Positions 1-5,806 of a stretch of 7,304 nucleotides of DNA are shown in pieces. Below the pieces are notes generated by a model. That model searched no databases and was not told where the DNA came from. It saw nothing but the letters and a program-made list of their open reading frames with translations. Position numbers and translations under genes: made by a program. Position 1 is the stretch's first letter. Each line of letters opens with the position of its first letter. The stretch is from Bacteroidales bacterium (GTDB taxonomy: Bacteria > Bacteroidota > Bacteroidia > Bacteroidales > UBA12077): contig DAOWML010000112.1 of NCBI GenBank assembly GCA_030643125.1, positions 1 to 7,304 on the forward strand, written 5' to 3'.

Positions 1-617
1 ACTAATTTATGTCCCGGAGTTTCTTTTCTTTCTTCATCATTTCTTATGTCTATATGGATTTCAGAACAAGGGCCGCAAGGGCCTGTATCACCCATTTCCC
101 AAAAGTTATCTTTTTTTGATCCATTTAATATTCTTTCTTCAGGCAGATAATTTTTCCAATATTCTTTTGTTTCAATATCCAAATCTAATCCATCTTCTTT
201 GTTTCCTTCAAAAACTGTTGCATACAGTCTTTCAGGATCAATTTTCATTTCTTTAACCAGAAATTCGTAAGCCCATTCTACTGCTTCTTTTTTGAAGTAC
301 CCGCCTGCCGGACGGGCAGGGTTACCAAATGACCAATTTCCCAGCATTTCAAACATCGTATGGTGATATGTATCGTGACCTACTTCTTCCAGATCATTGT
401 GTTTGCCTGAAACTCTTAAACATTTTTGAGAATCGGTAATACGGTTATTTTTAGCTGAACTATTTCCAAGAAAAATATCCTTAAACTGATTCATCCCTGC
501 ATTAGTAAACATGAGGGTTGGATCGTTTTTTATAACCATTGGAGCAGATGGAACAATAGTGTGATTTTTGCTTTCAAAAAAACTTAAAAATTTATTTCTG
601 ATTTCTTTTGAATTCAT
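1..617 (-). CDS. alaS: Alanyl-tRNA synthetase, N-terminal part (partial, cut by window edge)
   Basis: This is a cytoplasmic class II aminoacyl-tRNA synthetase that activates alanine with ATP and charges tRNA-Ala. The start is the ATG whose complement is at 615-617, giving MNSKEIRNKFLSFF, a typical AlaRS N-terminus. The frame stays open to base 1: 205 complete codons, roughly a quarter of the family's usual 870-880 residues. Class II signatures seen in order are TLMFTNAGMNQFKDIFLG (residues 34-51), CLRVSGKHNDLEEVGHDTYH (66-85), TMFEMLGNWSFG (87-98) and MGDTGPCGPCSEIH (175-188). One oddity: residues 99-106 (NPARPAGG) replace the single Asp expected in the conserved WSFGDYFKKEA stretch, a net gain of 7 residues caused by a GC-rich palindrome. 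The reading frame is kept, so the enzyme is probably functional. The gene is divergent from the M23 gene; I found no convincing promoter of its own. Confidence 0.97.
   Translation of the reverse strand, partial: MNSKEIRNKFLSFFESKNHTIVPSAPMVIKNDPTLMFTNAGMNQFKDIFLGNSSAKNNRITDSQKCLRVSGKHNDLEEVGHDTYHHTMFEMLGNWSFGNPARPAGGYFKKEAVEWAYEFLVKEMKIDPERLYATVFEGNKEDGLDLDIETKEYWKNYLPEERILNGSKKDNFWEMGDTGPCGPCSEIHIDIRNDEERKETPGHKL
300..321. repeat. Short GC-rich palindromic element inserted in frame in alaS
   Basis: CCTGCC (304-309) and GGCAGG (315-320) form a perfect 6-bp inverted repeat around the 5-nt loop GGACG, with extra G/C bases on both sides. Every base but two in 300-321 is G or C, in strong contrast to the AT-rich surroundings. 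It encodes the extra residues NPARPAGG of AlaRS. The net addition relative to the expected family sequence is 21 bp, a multiple of three. From memory, similar palindromes of the form CCTGCCGGACGGGCAGG recur as dispersed repeats in some Bacteroidota genomes. That makes it a candidate REP-like or coding-tolerant palindromic element, comparable in concept to the Rickettsia palindromic elements. Only one copy is visible here, so its repeat status is inference. Confidence 0.65.
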
Positions 618-653
618 AAAAACCTATTTTAAAAACAGTTAAAACTTATTAAT

Positions 654-684
654 TAAAATATAATATAAGATAATTTATATTTTA
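654..684. repeat. 10-bp AT-only inverted repeat in the alaS/M23 divergent intergenic region
   Basis: TAAAATATAA (654-663) and TTATATTTTA (675-684) are perfect reverse complements separated by 11 nt. The repeat lies between the alaS start and the rightward promoter candidate. It could be a regulator site or simply a chance dyad in a very AT-rich stretch; there is no T tract after a GC stem, so it is not a typical intrinsic terminator. Confidence 0.3.
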
Positions 685-690
685 TCAGGG

Positions 691-721
691 TTGTAAAATT
701 AATTTATTTAAGTTAGATTTG
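691..721 (+). promoter_or_regulatory. Bacteroidota-type promoter for the M23 operon
   Basis: TTG at 691-693 serves as the -33 element. It is followed after 20 nt by TAGATTTG at 714-721, an exact match to the TAnnTTTG -7 consensus of the Bacteroidota primary sigma factor. Transcription would begin near 726-729, leaving a leader of about 45 nt before the ATG at 773. It is the best promoter candidate in the window and is correctly placed to drive the two M23 genes and the propeller gene. No start-site data are available. Confidence 0.6.
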
Positions 722-772
722 TCGCAAACCTTGTGTTTTTTTATCATTAATGTATTAAGACTATATTAAAAT

Positions 773-1744
773 ATGCTTAAGATCAAATATCAATTTGATT
801 CAAAAACTCTTACTTTTAAAAAAGTTAAACTTGTTTGGAAAGAAAAAATCCAAAGGGTATTAGCCTTTATACTGGTTACAGGTTTTTCAGCTGTATTTGT
901 AAACCTTGGTTATACTTCATTTTATAAAACACCTAAAGTTTTAATGCTTGAAGAGGACAGAGAGATTCTTTTATCAAAATATGACATACTGAATGATCAA
1001 TTGGAAGATATCGATTTTATAATCAGCGACATACAGCAACGTGACGATTATTTTTACAGATCAATATTTGAATTAGAACCTATTCCGTCATCCGTTAGAG
1101 AAGCAGGTTTTGGTGGTACAAATCGTTATTTAGACCTTGAAGGATATGATAATTCAGATGTGTTAATTGGAATTTTTAAAAAGGTTGATATTATCACAAA
1201 AAAGATATATGTACAGTCAAAATCTTTTGATACTGTAATAGAATTAGCTAAGAATAAAGAAAAGATGATTGCTTGCATACCGGCCATACAGCCGGTTGCC
1301 CTAAAAGATTTTAATCGGATAAGTGATTATTTTGGTTCAAGAAACGATCCGTTTACAGGAAAGCGAACAATGCACCATGGTATGGATTTTACAGGTCATG
1401 AAGGTTCTGATATTTTTGCAACCGGCGATGGAGTTGTAGTTGAGTCAGGATATTCCTTTTATGGTTATGGTAATCGTGTTGTAATAGATCATGGATATGG
1501 CTATAAAACAGTTTATGCGCATCTTCAAAAAATATCTGTAGACGAAGGGCAAAAAGTAAAGCGTGGCGAGGTTATTGGAGCTCTCGGGAATACTGGCCGT
1601 TCAACTGGTGCTCACCTTCATTATGAAGTTAGATTACACAATAAAACAGTAAACCCAATTAATTATTATTTTAACGATATGACAGATAAGGAATATGACT
1701 TAATGGTTGAGGCATGTTCAAAAAGACGCAATCCGATGGATTAG
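773..1744 (+). CDS. Membrane-anchored M23 family metallopeptidase (copy 1)
   Basis: This is a predicted zinc peptidoglycan endopeptidase that cuts peptide crosslinks on the periplasmic side of the inner membrane. The N-terminal 28 residues are basic and presumably cytoplasmic. A single transmembrane segment lies at about 29-50, followed by a probable helical stalk (about 55-100). A family-specific conserved stretch at 98-119 includes EPIP, SVR and AGFGGTNRY. The LytM/M23 domain is at about 180-298. All expected metal and catalytic residues are visible: H201-x3-D205 in HHGMD, H250 in YAHL, and H281/H283 in HLHYE, so an active enzyme is expected rather than a degenerate EnvC/NlpD-like activator. 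The length matches the next gene exactly (323 aa), and my hand alignment gives 157 of 323 identities (about 49%) with no gaps. The ATG at 773 sits in an A/T-rich leader with no Shine-Dalgarno. It is the first gene of a likely operon. Substrate specificity cannot be read from sequence. Confidence 0.93.
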   Translation: MLKIKYQFDSKTLTFKKVKLVWKEKIQRVLAFILVTGFSAVFVNLGYTSFYKTPKVLMLEEDREILLSKYDILNDQLEDIDFIISDIQQRDDYFYRSIFELEPIPSSVREAGFGGTNRYLDLEGYDNSDVLIGIFKKVDIITKKIYVQSKSFDTVIELAKNKEKMIACIPAIQPVALKDFNRISDYFGSRNDPFTGKRTMHHGMDFTGHEGSDIFATGDGVVVESGYSFYGYGNRVVIDHGYGYKTVYAHLQKISVDEGQKVKRGEVIGALGNTGRSTGAHLHYEVRLHNKTVNPINYYFNDMTDKEYDLMVEACSKRRNPMD

Positions 1745-1759
1745 TTTTAATTTTTTTCT

Positions 1760-1767
1760 TATATTTG
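1760..1767 (+). promoter_or_regulatory. Possible internal promoter -7 element before second M23 gene
   Basis: TATATTTG matches the TAnnTTTG -7 consensus exactly and lies 20 nt before the ATG at 1788. That would give a leader of about 15 nt. No clean TTG is present about 20 nt upstream, where the 3' end of copy 1 lies, so the call rests on the -7 element alone. If real, it would let copy 2 be expressed separately from copy 1. Confidence 0.3.
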
Positions 1768-1787
1768 CTCCGTAAATAACTGTATTT

Positions 1788-2759
1788 ATGGCGAAAGTAA
1801 AATATAAGTTTAATCACAACTCACTTAAGTATGATAAAATTGTCTTCACCTCGAAGCAAAAGTTTTATCGTTTTTTAACTTATTTTACCGCTACATTAGT
1901 TATTGCTGTTATCTATAATGTATTCTTCATAGTATTTTTCGATACTCCTAAGGAGAAAGGCTTAATGAGAGAGAATCAACAGTTGACTACACAATACGAG
2001 ATTTTAAATAATCGTTTCGATTTAGTTGATAAAACGCTTGAAGATTTGCAAGAGCGAGACGATAATATTTATCGTGTAATTTTTGAAGCAGAACCTATCC
2101 CGCCATCAGTTCGTTCTGCAGGTTTTGGTGGAACAAACAGGTATGTTGATTTGCAGGGATTTAAAAATTCAGATTTAGTTACTGAAACTGCAAGAAGGCT
2201 TGATAAGATAACCAAACAATTATATGTTCAGTCAAAATCTTATGATGAGGTAATTGAAATGGCAGAAAATAAGGAAGAGATGGTTGCCAGTGTTCCTGCT
2301 ATTATGCCAATTTCAAACAAAGATTTAAGACGTACAGCTTCTGGTTGGGGGTGGCGAATTCACCCAATTTATAAAATACGTAAATTCCATTATGGTATGG
2401 ATTTTACCGCACCAACAGGAACTGAAATATATGCAACGGGCGATGGAGTTGTCGAAGTTGTTGAGGTTTCATTACGTGGTTATGGGAAAAGAATAATTAT
2501 TAATCATGGATTTGGGCATAAATCATTATATGCTCATTTAAATGGTTTTAATGTTCAGAAAGGACAAAAGGTTAAACGTGGTGAAGTTATTGGTTATGTA
2601 GGTTCTACAGGGACATCTACTGCTCCACATTTGCATTACGAAGTGTTTAAGAATAATAAAAAAGTAAATCCTGTTCATTATTACTTCAATGATTTAACTC
2701 CCGCAGAGTTTGATAAAATGATTTTTATTTCTTCGAATAGCGGTCAATCGTTTGATTAA
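1788..2759 (+). CDS. Membrane-anchored M23 family metallopeptidase (copy 2)
   Basis: This paralogue of the preceding gene has the same 323-aa length and architecture: a basic cytoplasmic N-terminus, one transmembrane segment (about 28-51), a stalk, the conserved EPIP/SVR/AGFGGTNRY block (102-119), and a C-terminal LytM/M23 domain (about 180-298). The zinc and catalytic residues fall at the same numbers: H201-x3-D205 (HYGMD), H250 (YAHL) and H281/H283 (HLHYE). An active peptidoglycan endopeptidase facing the periplasm is predicted. The copies differ most in the membrane segment, the early stalk (57-70), residues 131-138 and the strip just before the first zinc ligand (183-200). There copy 2 has GWGWRIHPIYKIRKF and copy 1 has DYFGSRNDPFTGKR; both are normal M23 variants. 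The 43-nt gap from copy 1 and the 9-nt gap to the next gene favour cotranscription. The ATG follows the A/T-rich leader ACTGTATTT with no Shine-Dalgarno. Confidence 0.93.
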   Translation: MAKVKYKFNHNSLKYDKIVFTSKQKFYRFLTYFTATLVIAVIYNVFFIVFFDTPKEKGLMRENQQLTTQYEILNNRFDLVDKTLEDLQERDDNIYRVIFEAEPIPPSVRSAGFGGTNRYVDLQGFKNSDLVTETARRLDKITKQLYVQSKSYDEVIEMAENKEEMVASVPAIMPISNKDLRRTASGWGWRIHPIYKIRKFHYGMDFTAPTGTEIYATGDGVVEVVEVSLRGYGKRIIINHGFGHKSLYAHLNGFNVQKGQKVKRGEVIGYVGSTGTSTAPHLHYEVFKNNKKVNPVHYYFNDLTPAEFDKMIFISSNSGQSFD

Positions 2760-2768
2760 TTTTTTTTT

Positions 2769-4268
2769 ATGAAATTCATATATAAGATTATTATTGTTTC
2801 CCTGTTATCGGGGATTTTTTTTTGTTCACTTGCTCAAACACAAATCGATAGTATTAAAACTTTTCAGGATTCATCATTTGTTGCAGATACTTTAACGTAT
2901 CCGATAATTCAGACATTTCTCGGAAACTGGCAACGTAACTTCTACGGGGAAAATGCCCCTGATAAATTAGATTTAGTGTGGAAACATTACCTAGGGAAAG
3001 GCGAAACAGTAATTTCTCGCAAAGTTGGCTCAAAAATATGGGCTGGTGCCGGTTGGACAGGACAGCCTTTATTGGTTAATGAAAATGGAAAATTATTTTT
3101 AATACAAGGAGCCTACGATCATCACTTAAAGAAAATTGTTGCAGAAACAGGTGAACTTATATGGCAATATGAATTCGATGATGTTATTAAAGGTACAGGA
3201 ACGATTTGGGTAAATAATAATCCGGATAAACCGGAAAACAGTTTAGTTATTTTACAAGGAAGCAGATTGGGTGTTGGAAATTATCTTGATTCAAAGCATA
3301 TTCCGAGTTATAGAGCTATATCTTATTTTACAGGTAATGAGTTGTGGCGAATGGACCAAAAATGGACACACAGTTATTCTCGTGATGTTGACGGTTCAGC
3401 ATTGATTTTAAATGATACGGCTTATTTGGGACTGGAAAATTCTTTTTTTACGGTTTTTGATCCTGATCACAGGAATGGAAGAATGCTTAATGGAATGTTT
3501 CAACCTAAAATTATTCAGGAACGAAAATTATATACCATGAACGATGTTTATAATCATCGAAATAATATCGTTACCGAATCGTCACCTTCATTGTTAGGTA
3601 ATCATATTTATGTTGCTTCAGGATCAGGACATATTTTCGGATATAATTTAAATTCAAGAGAATTAGACTGGGATTTTTATATTGGCTCAGATATAGATGG
3701 CTCAGCAATTGTTACTTCTGATAGTTGTATTCTGGTATCGGTGGAAAAACAATATATTAAAGGTAAGGGAGGTGCTTTTAAATTAAATCCTTCGAAAAAT
3801 CCGGAAGATGCCGTTATTTGGTATTCCCCTGTTGAAGATAAAGATTTTGTAGGTTGGGAAGGTGGTATTATTGGATCAATTGGAATAAATGATAATTATA
3901 TTAACAGTAACCAAACTCATTTGGCGGCTTTTATTGGAATTGATGAATACCTGTACGTTGTTAATCATAAAAGTATTGATTCGGTCAGAACTGTATTAGG
4001 CCCGGATAGTGTAACCGTTTATAATACGCCTAAATTAATTTTTAAGAAAAAAGTCGGGCCTTCGATTTCAACCCCAATTTTTGTTGACAATAAATTGATT
4101 GTAGCAGGATATTGGGGAATTTATCTCTTTAAATATGATGATAAAAATCAATTTGAGTTACTTGATAAACGTGGGGGTTCATTCGAATCTACTCCAATTG
4201 TTTGGAATAATAAAATATACATCGCATCGCGCGATGGTTATTTATATTGTTTTGGTATAAAGAATTAA
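2769..4268 (+). CDS. Secreted PQQ-like beta-propeller repeat protein, function unknown
   Basis: This is a predicted exported 499-aa beta-propeller. Residues 1-22 form a signal peptide with a K-containing n-region and a hydrophobic core, with likely cleavage at SLA-QTQ (22/23). Cys19 lacks a proper lipobox (FFC), so a lipoprotein is unlikely. Blade-like units follow the PQQ/WD40-type pattern of a GS or STP strand, then N-x-I-Y-hydrophobic-S/G, a G-containing turn, an aromatic strand and a closing W or F strand. Examples are around 94-134 (ETGELIWQYEF), 182-230 (TGNELWRMD; DVDGSALIL), 269-303 (SSPSLLGNHIYVASGSGHIF), 307-352 (DIDGSAIV), 365-400, 433-466 (ISTPIFVDNKLIVAGYWGIY) and 472-497 (ESTPIVWNNKIYIASRDGYL), about seven in all. 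I see no enzyme motif. It may bind a ligand or act as a scaffold; PQQ binding itself is not implied. It starts 9 nt after copy 2 of M23, so an envelope role is inferred. T9 runs lie just before the ATG and inside the signal-peptide codons. Confidence 0.85.
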   Translation: MKFIYKIIIVSLLSGIFFCSLAQTQIDSIKTFQDSSFVADTLTYPIIQTFLGNWQRNFYGENAPDKLDLVWKHYLGKGETVISRKVGSKIWAGAGWTGQPLLVNENGKLFLIQGAYDHHLKKIVAETGELIWQYEFDDVIKGTGTIWVNNNPDKPENSLVILQGSRLGVGNYLDSKHIPSYRAISYFTGNELWRMDQKWTHSYSRDVDGSALILNDTAYLGLENSFFTVFDPDHRNGRMLNGMFQPKIIQERKLYTMNDVYNHRNNIVTESSPSLLGNHIYVASGSGHIFGYNLNSRELDWDFYIGSDIDGSAIVTSDSCILVSVEKQYIKGKGGAFKLNPSKNPEDAVIWYSPVEDKDFVGWEGGIIGSIGINDNYINSNQTHLAAFIGIDEYLYVVNHKSIDSVRTVLGPDSVTVYNTPKLIFKKKVGPSISTPIFVDNKLIVAGYWGIYLFKYDDKNQFELLDKRGGSFESTPIVWNNKIYIASRDGYLYCFGIKN

Positions 4269-4269
4269 C

Positions 4270-4300
4270 TTTGATTGTTTCAATTTATTTTTTACTTTTA
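4270..4300 (+). promoter_or_regulatory. Promoter candidate for merR
   Basis: TTTG at 4270-4273 is followed after 19 nt by TACTTTTA at 4293-4300, which differs from TAnnTTTG only at the last base. It lies just after the propeller stop codon and would start transcription about 25 nt before the merR ATG. A small dyad, TTGA-N5-TCAA (4271-4283), overlaps the -33 element. It could be an operator, perhaps autoregulatory, but it is too short to claim. Confidence 0.4.
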
Positions 4301-4331
4301 TTGGTTTAACAGTCCGTAATAAAAACAAGAT

Positions 4332-4667
4332 ATGCCTTATAAAGAAAAAAGAGTTGAGAAACTATATTATAGCATAGGTGAAGTTGCCGAGATGTTTAAT
4401 GTAAACCCTTCATTAATACGTTATTGGGAAAAGGAGTTTGATATTATAAAACCTAAAAAGAATAAAAAAGGCAATAGATTTTTCACTATAGAGGATATTG
4501 AGCATTTTCATATTATTTATTATTTAGTAAAGGAACTCGGACTAACACTAACAGGAGCTAAAAAGAAACTAAAAGAGAACAAAGACGGAACAATGAATAA
4601 TTTTGAAGTCATAAAATCTCTAAAAGAAATTAAGTCGCTTTTATTAGAAATACGTGAGGATATTTAA
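4332..4667 (+). CDS. Short MerR-family transcriptional regulator
   Basis: This is a DNA-binding protein of 111 aa. Residues 11-80 form a MerR winged helix: helix-turn-helix at YYSIGEVAEMFNVNPSLIRY (12-31), then WEKEF, and a wing with KPKKNKKGNRFFT and IEDIEHF (40-59). A second helical part follows (YYLVKELGLTLTGAKKKL), and the protein ends in a short, charged, probably coiled-coil dimerisation helix (about 85-111). There is no C-terminal effector-binding domain and no Cys, so it is not a classical metal or drug sensor; it fits the short Bacteroidota MerR type. From memory, such genes commonly sit beside an alaS-adjacent M23 peptidase gene, which is consistent with this locus. Target genes cannot be read from the sequence; its own promoter and the M23 promoter are reasonable guesses. 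It starts 63 nt after the propeller gene, and its last four codons form part of a terminator hairpin. Confidence 0.92.
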   Translation: MPYKEKRVEKLYYSIGEVAEMFNVNPSLIRYWEKEFDIIKPKKNKKGNRFFTIEDIEHFHIIYYLVKELGLTLTGAKKKLKENKDGTMNNFEVIKSLKEIKSLLLEIREDI

Positions 4668-4680
4668 TCTCACGTTTTTT
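4652..4680 (+). terminator. Intrinsic terminator overlapping the 3' end of merR
   Basis: ACGTGAG (4652-4658) pairs perfectly with CTCACGT (4669-4675); a further G-U pair inside the stem leaves an 8-nt loop. A run of six T (4675-4680) follows directly. The left arm is the CGT GAG codons (Arg108, Glu109), and the TAA stop (4665-4667) lies in the loop. It should end the M23/propeller/merR transcription and separate it from the Nif3 gene 28 nt downstream. Confidence 0.75.
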
Positions 4681-4707
4681 ATCTTTTAAATCCAAAATGT
4701 AAAAATA

Positions 4708-5802
4708 ATGAAACTAAAAGAAATTGTTTCTTTTATAGAATCGGTTGTACCATTGGCATATCAGGAAGATTATGATAATGCAGGATTAATAGTTGGCAAT
4801 TCTGATATGGAATTGTCCGGAGTATTAATTACTGTAGATGTTACTGAGGAAGTTGTAGATGAAGCCGTAAAGAAAAATGCTAACTTAATTTTGGCTCATC
4901 ATCCGATTGTTTTATCAGGACTTAACAAGTTTACAGGGAGAAATTATGTTGAGCGTGTAATAATTAAAGCTATTAAAAACGACATTGCTATTTATGCATC
5001 ACATACTAATTTGGACAGCATATGGGGTGGAGTAAGCAGTAAAATTGCTGAAAAATTAAAATTGAAAAATCAAAAGATTTTAGCCCCGGTATCAAATCAT
5101 CTTATAAAGTTAGTTTATTTTGTTCCCACAGAACAAGCTGATGAAACTCGCAAAGCTGTATTTGAGGCCGGAGCAGGGCATATTGGGAATTACGATATGT
5201 GTAGTTACAATACCGAAGGGAAAGGGTCGTTTAGAGCAGGAGAAGAAACTAATCCTTTTGTTGGAAACAAAGGCGAAGTTCATTTTGAACAAGAGGTGAG
5301 GGTAGAAACAATATTCCCAAAACATCTTAGAAATAAAATTATTAGCGCATTAATAAATTCACATCCTTACGAGGAAGTTGCATATGATTTATATCCATTG
5401 GAAAATGATTTTAACAGAGTTGGATTTGGAGTTGTGGGAGAGTTAGATAATGAAGTTAATGAGATTGTATTTTTAAATCAATTAAAAAAAACATTTTCTG
5501 CTAAATGTGTGCGACACACCAAGTTGCTGAATAAACCTATAAAGAAAATAGCAATTTGTGGAGGGAGTGGCAGCTTTTTATTAAAAAATGCGATTAGAGA
5601 AAATGCAGATATTTTTGTGTCAGGAGATTTTAAATATCACCAGTTTTTTGATGCTAATGGCCAAATTGTAATTGCTGATATTGGGCATTTTGAAACGGAA
5701 CAAATTACAAAAGAACTTTTTTATGAATTACTTATGAAAAATTTTCCTAAATTTGCACTTCATTTGACAGAAATAAATTCGAATCCGATAAATTATTTAT
5801 AA
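4708..5802 (+). CDS. Nif3-like dinuclear metal centre protein (DUF34, YqfO-type with PII-like insert)
   Basis: This is a cytoplasmic protein of the NIF3/YbgI/YqfO family, which forms toroidal hexamers with a two-metal site. Its physiological reaction is unsettled; a GTP cyclohydrolase label sometimes applied is poorly supported. The two halves of the core lie at about 1-125 and 235-364. Metal ligands match those known from E. coli YbgI: H64-H65 in LAHHP, D103 in HTNLD, and H327 plus E331 in GHFETE. Residues about 132-232 form the extra PII/CutA-like domain of the longer YqfO-type members (KLVYFVP, AGAGHIGNYDMCSY, GEVHFEQEVRVE, SHPYEEVAYDLY). The 364-aa length fits this long form. The GGSGSF motif (285-290) and SGDFKYH (305-311) are also typical. 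It starts after the merR terminator, so it needs its own promoter; a partial TATCTTTT at 4680-4687 lacks a -33 partner. It is followed after 4 nt by the zinc-ribbon gene, indicating cotranscription and probably translational coupling. Confidence 0.95.
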   Translation: MKLKEIVSFIESVVPLAYQEDYDNAGLIVGNSDMELSGVLITVDVTEEVVDEAVKKNANLILAHHPIVLSGLNKFTGRNYVERVIIKAIKNDIAIYASHTNLDSIWGGVSSKIAEKLKLKNQKILAPVSNHLIKLVYFVPTEQADETRKAVFEAGAGHIGNYDMCSYNTEGKGSFRAGEETNPFVGNKGEVHFEQEVRVETIFPKHLRNKIISALINSHPYEEVAYDLYPLENDFNRVGFGVVGELDNEVNEIVFLNQLKKTFSAKCVRHTKLLNKPIKKIAICGGSGSFLLKNAIRENADIFVSGDFKYHQFFDANGQIVIADIGHFETEQITKELFYELLMKNFPKFALHLTEINSNPINYL

Positions 5803-5806
5803 AAAA

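Noticed and set aside
618..690. Promoter for alaS on the minus strand
   Set aside because: Only a partial TAAGTTTT can be found, with no -33 TTG at a proper distance; the AT-rich stretch gives many equally weak matches.
2750..2768. Terminator between the second M23 gene and the propeller gene (AATC-GTTT-GATT plus T9)
   Set aside because: The stem is only 4 bp and AT-rich, and the T run abuts the next start codon; a true terminator here would leave the propeller gene without a promoter.
4680..4687. TATCTTTT as a -7 promoter element for the Nif3 gene
   Set aside because: It differs from TAnnTTTG at the last base, overlaps the terminator T tract, and has no TTG about 20 nt upstream.
5110..5325. 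71-aa open frame on the minus strand
   Set aside because: It lies wholly inside the Nif3-like gene, opposite its PII-like insert, with no recognisable motif or start region.
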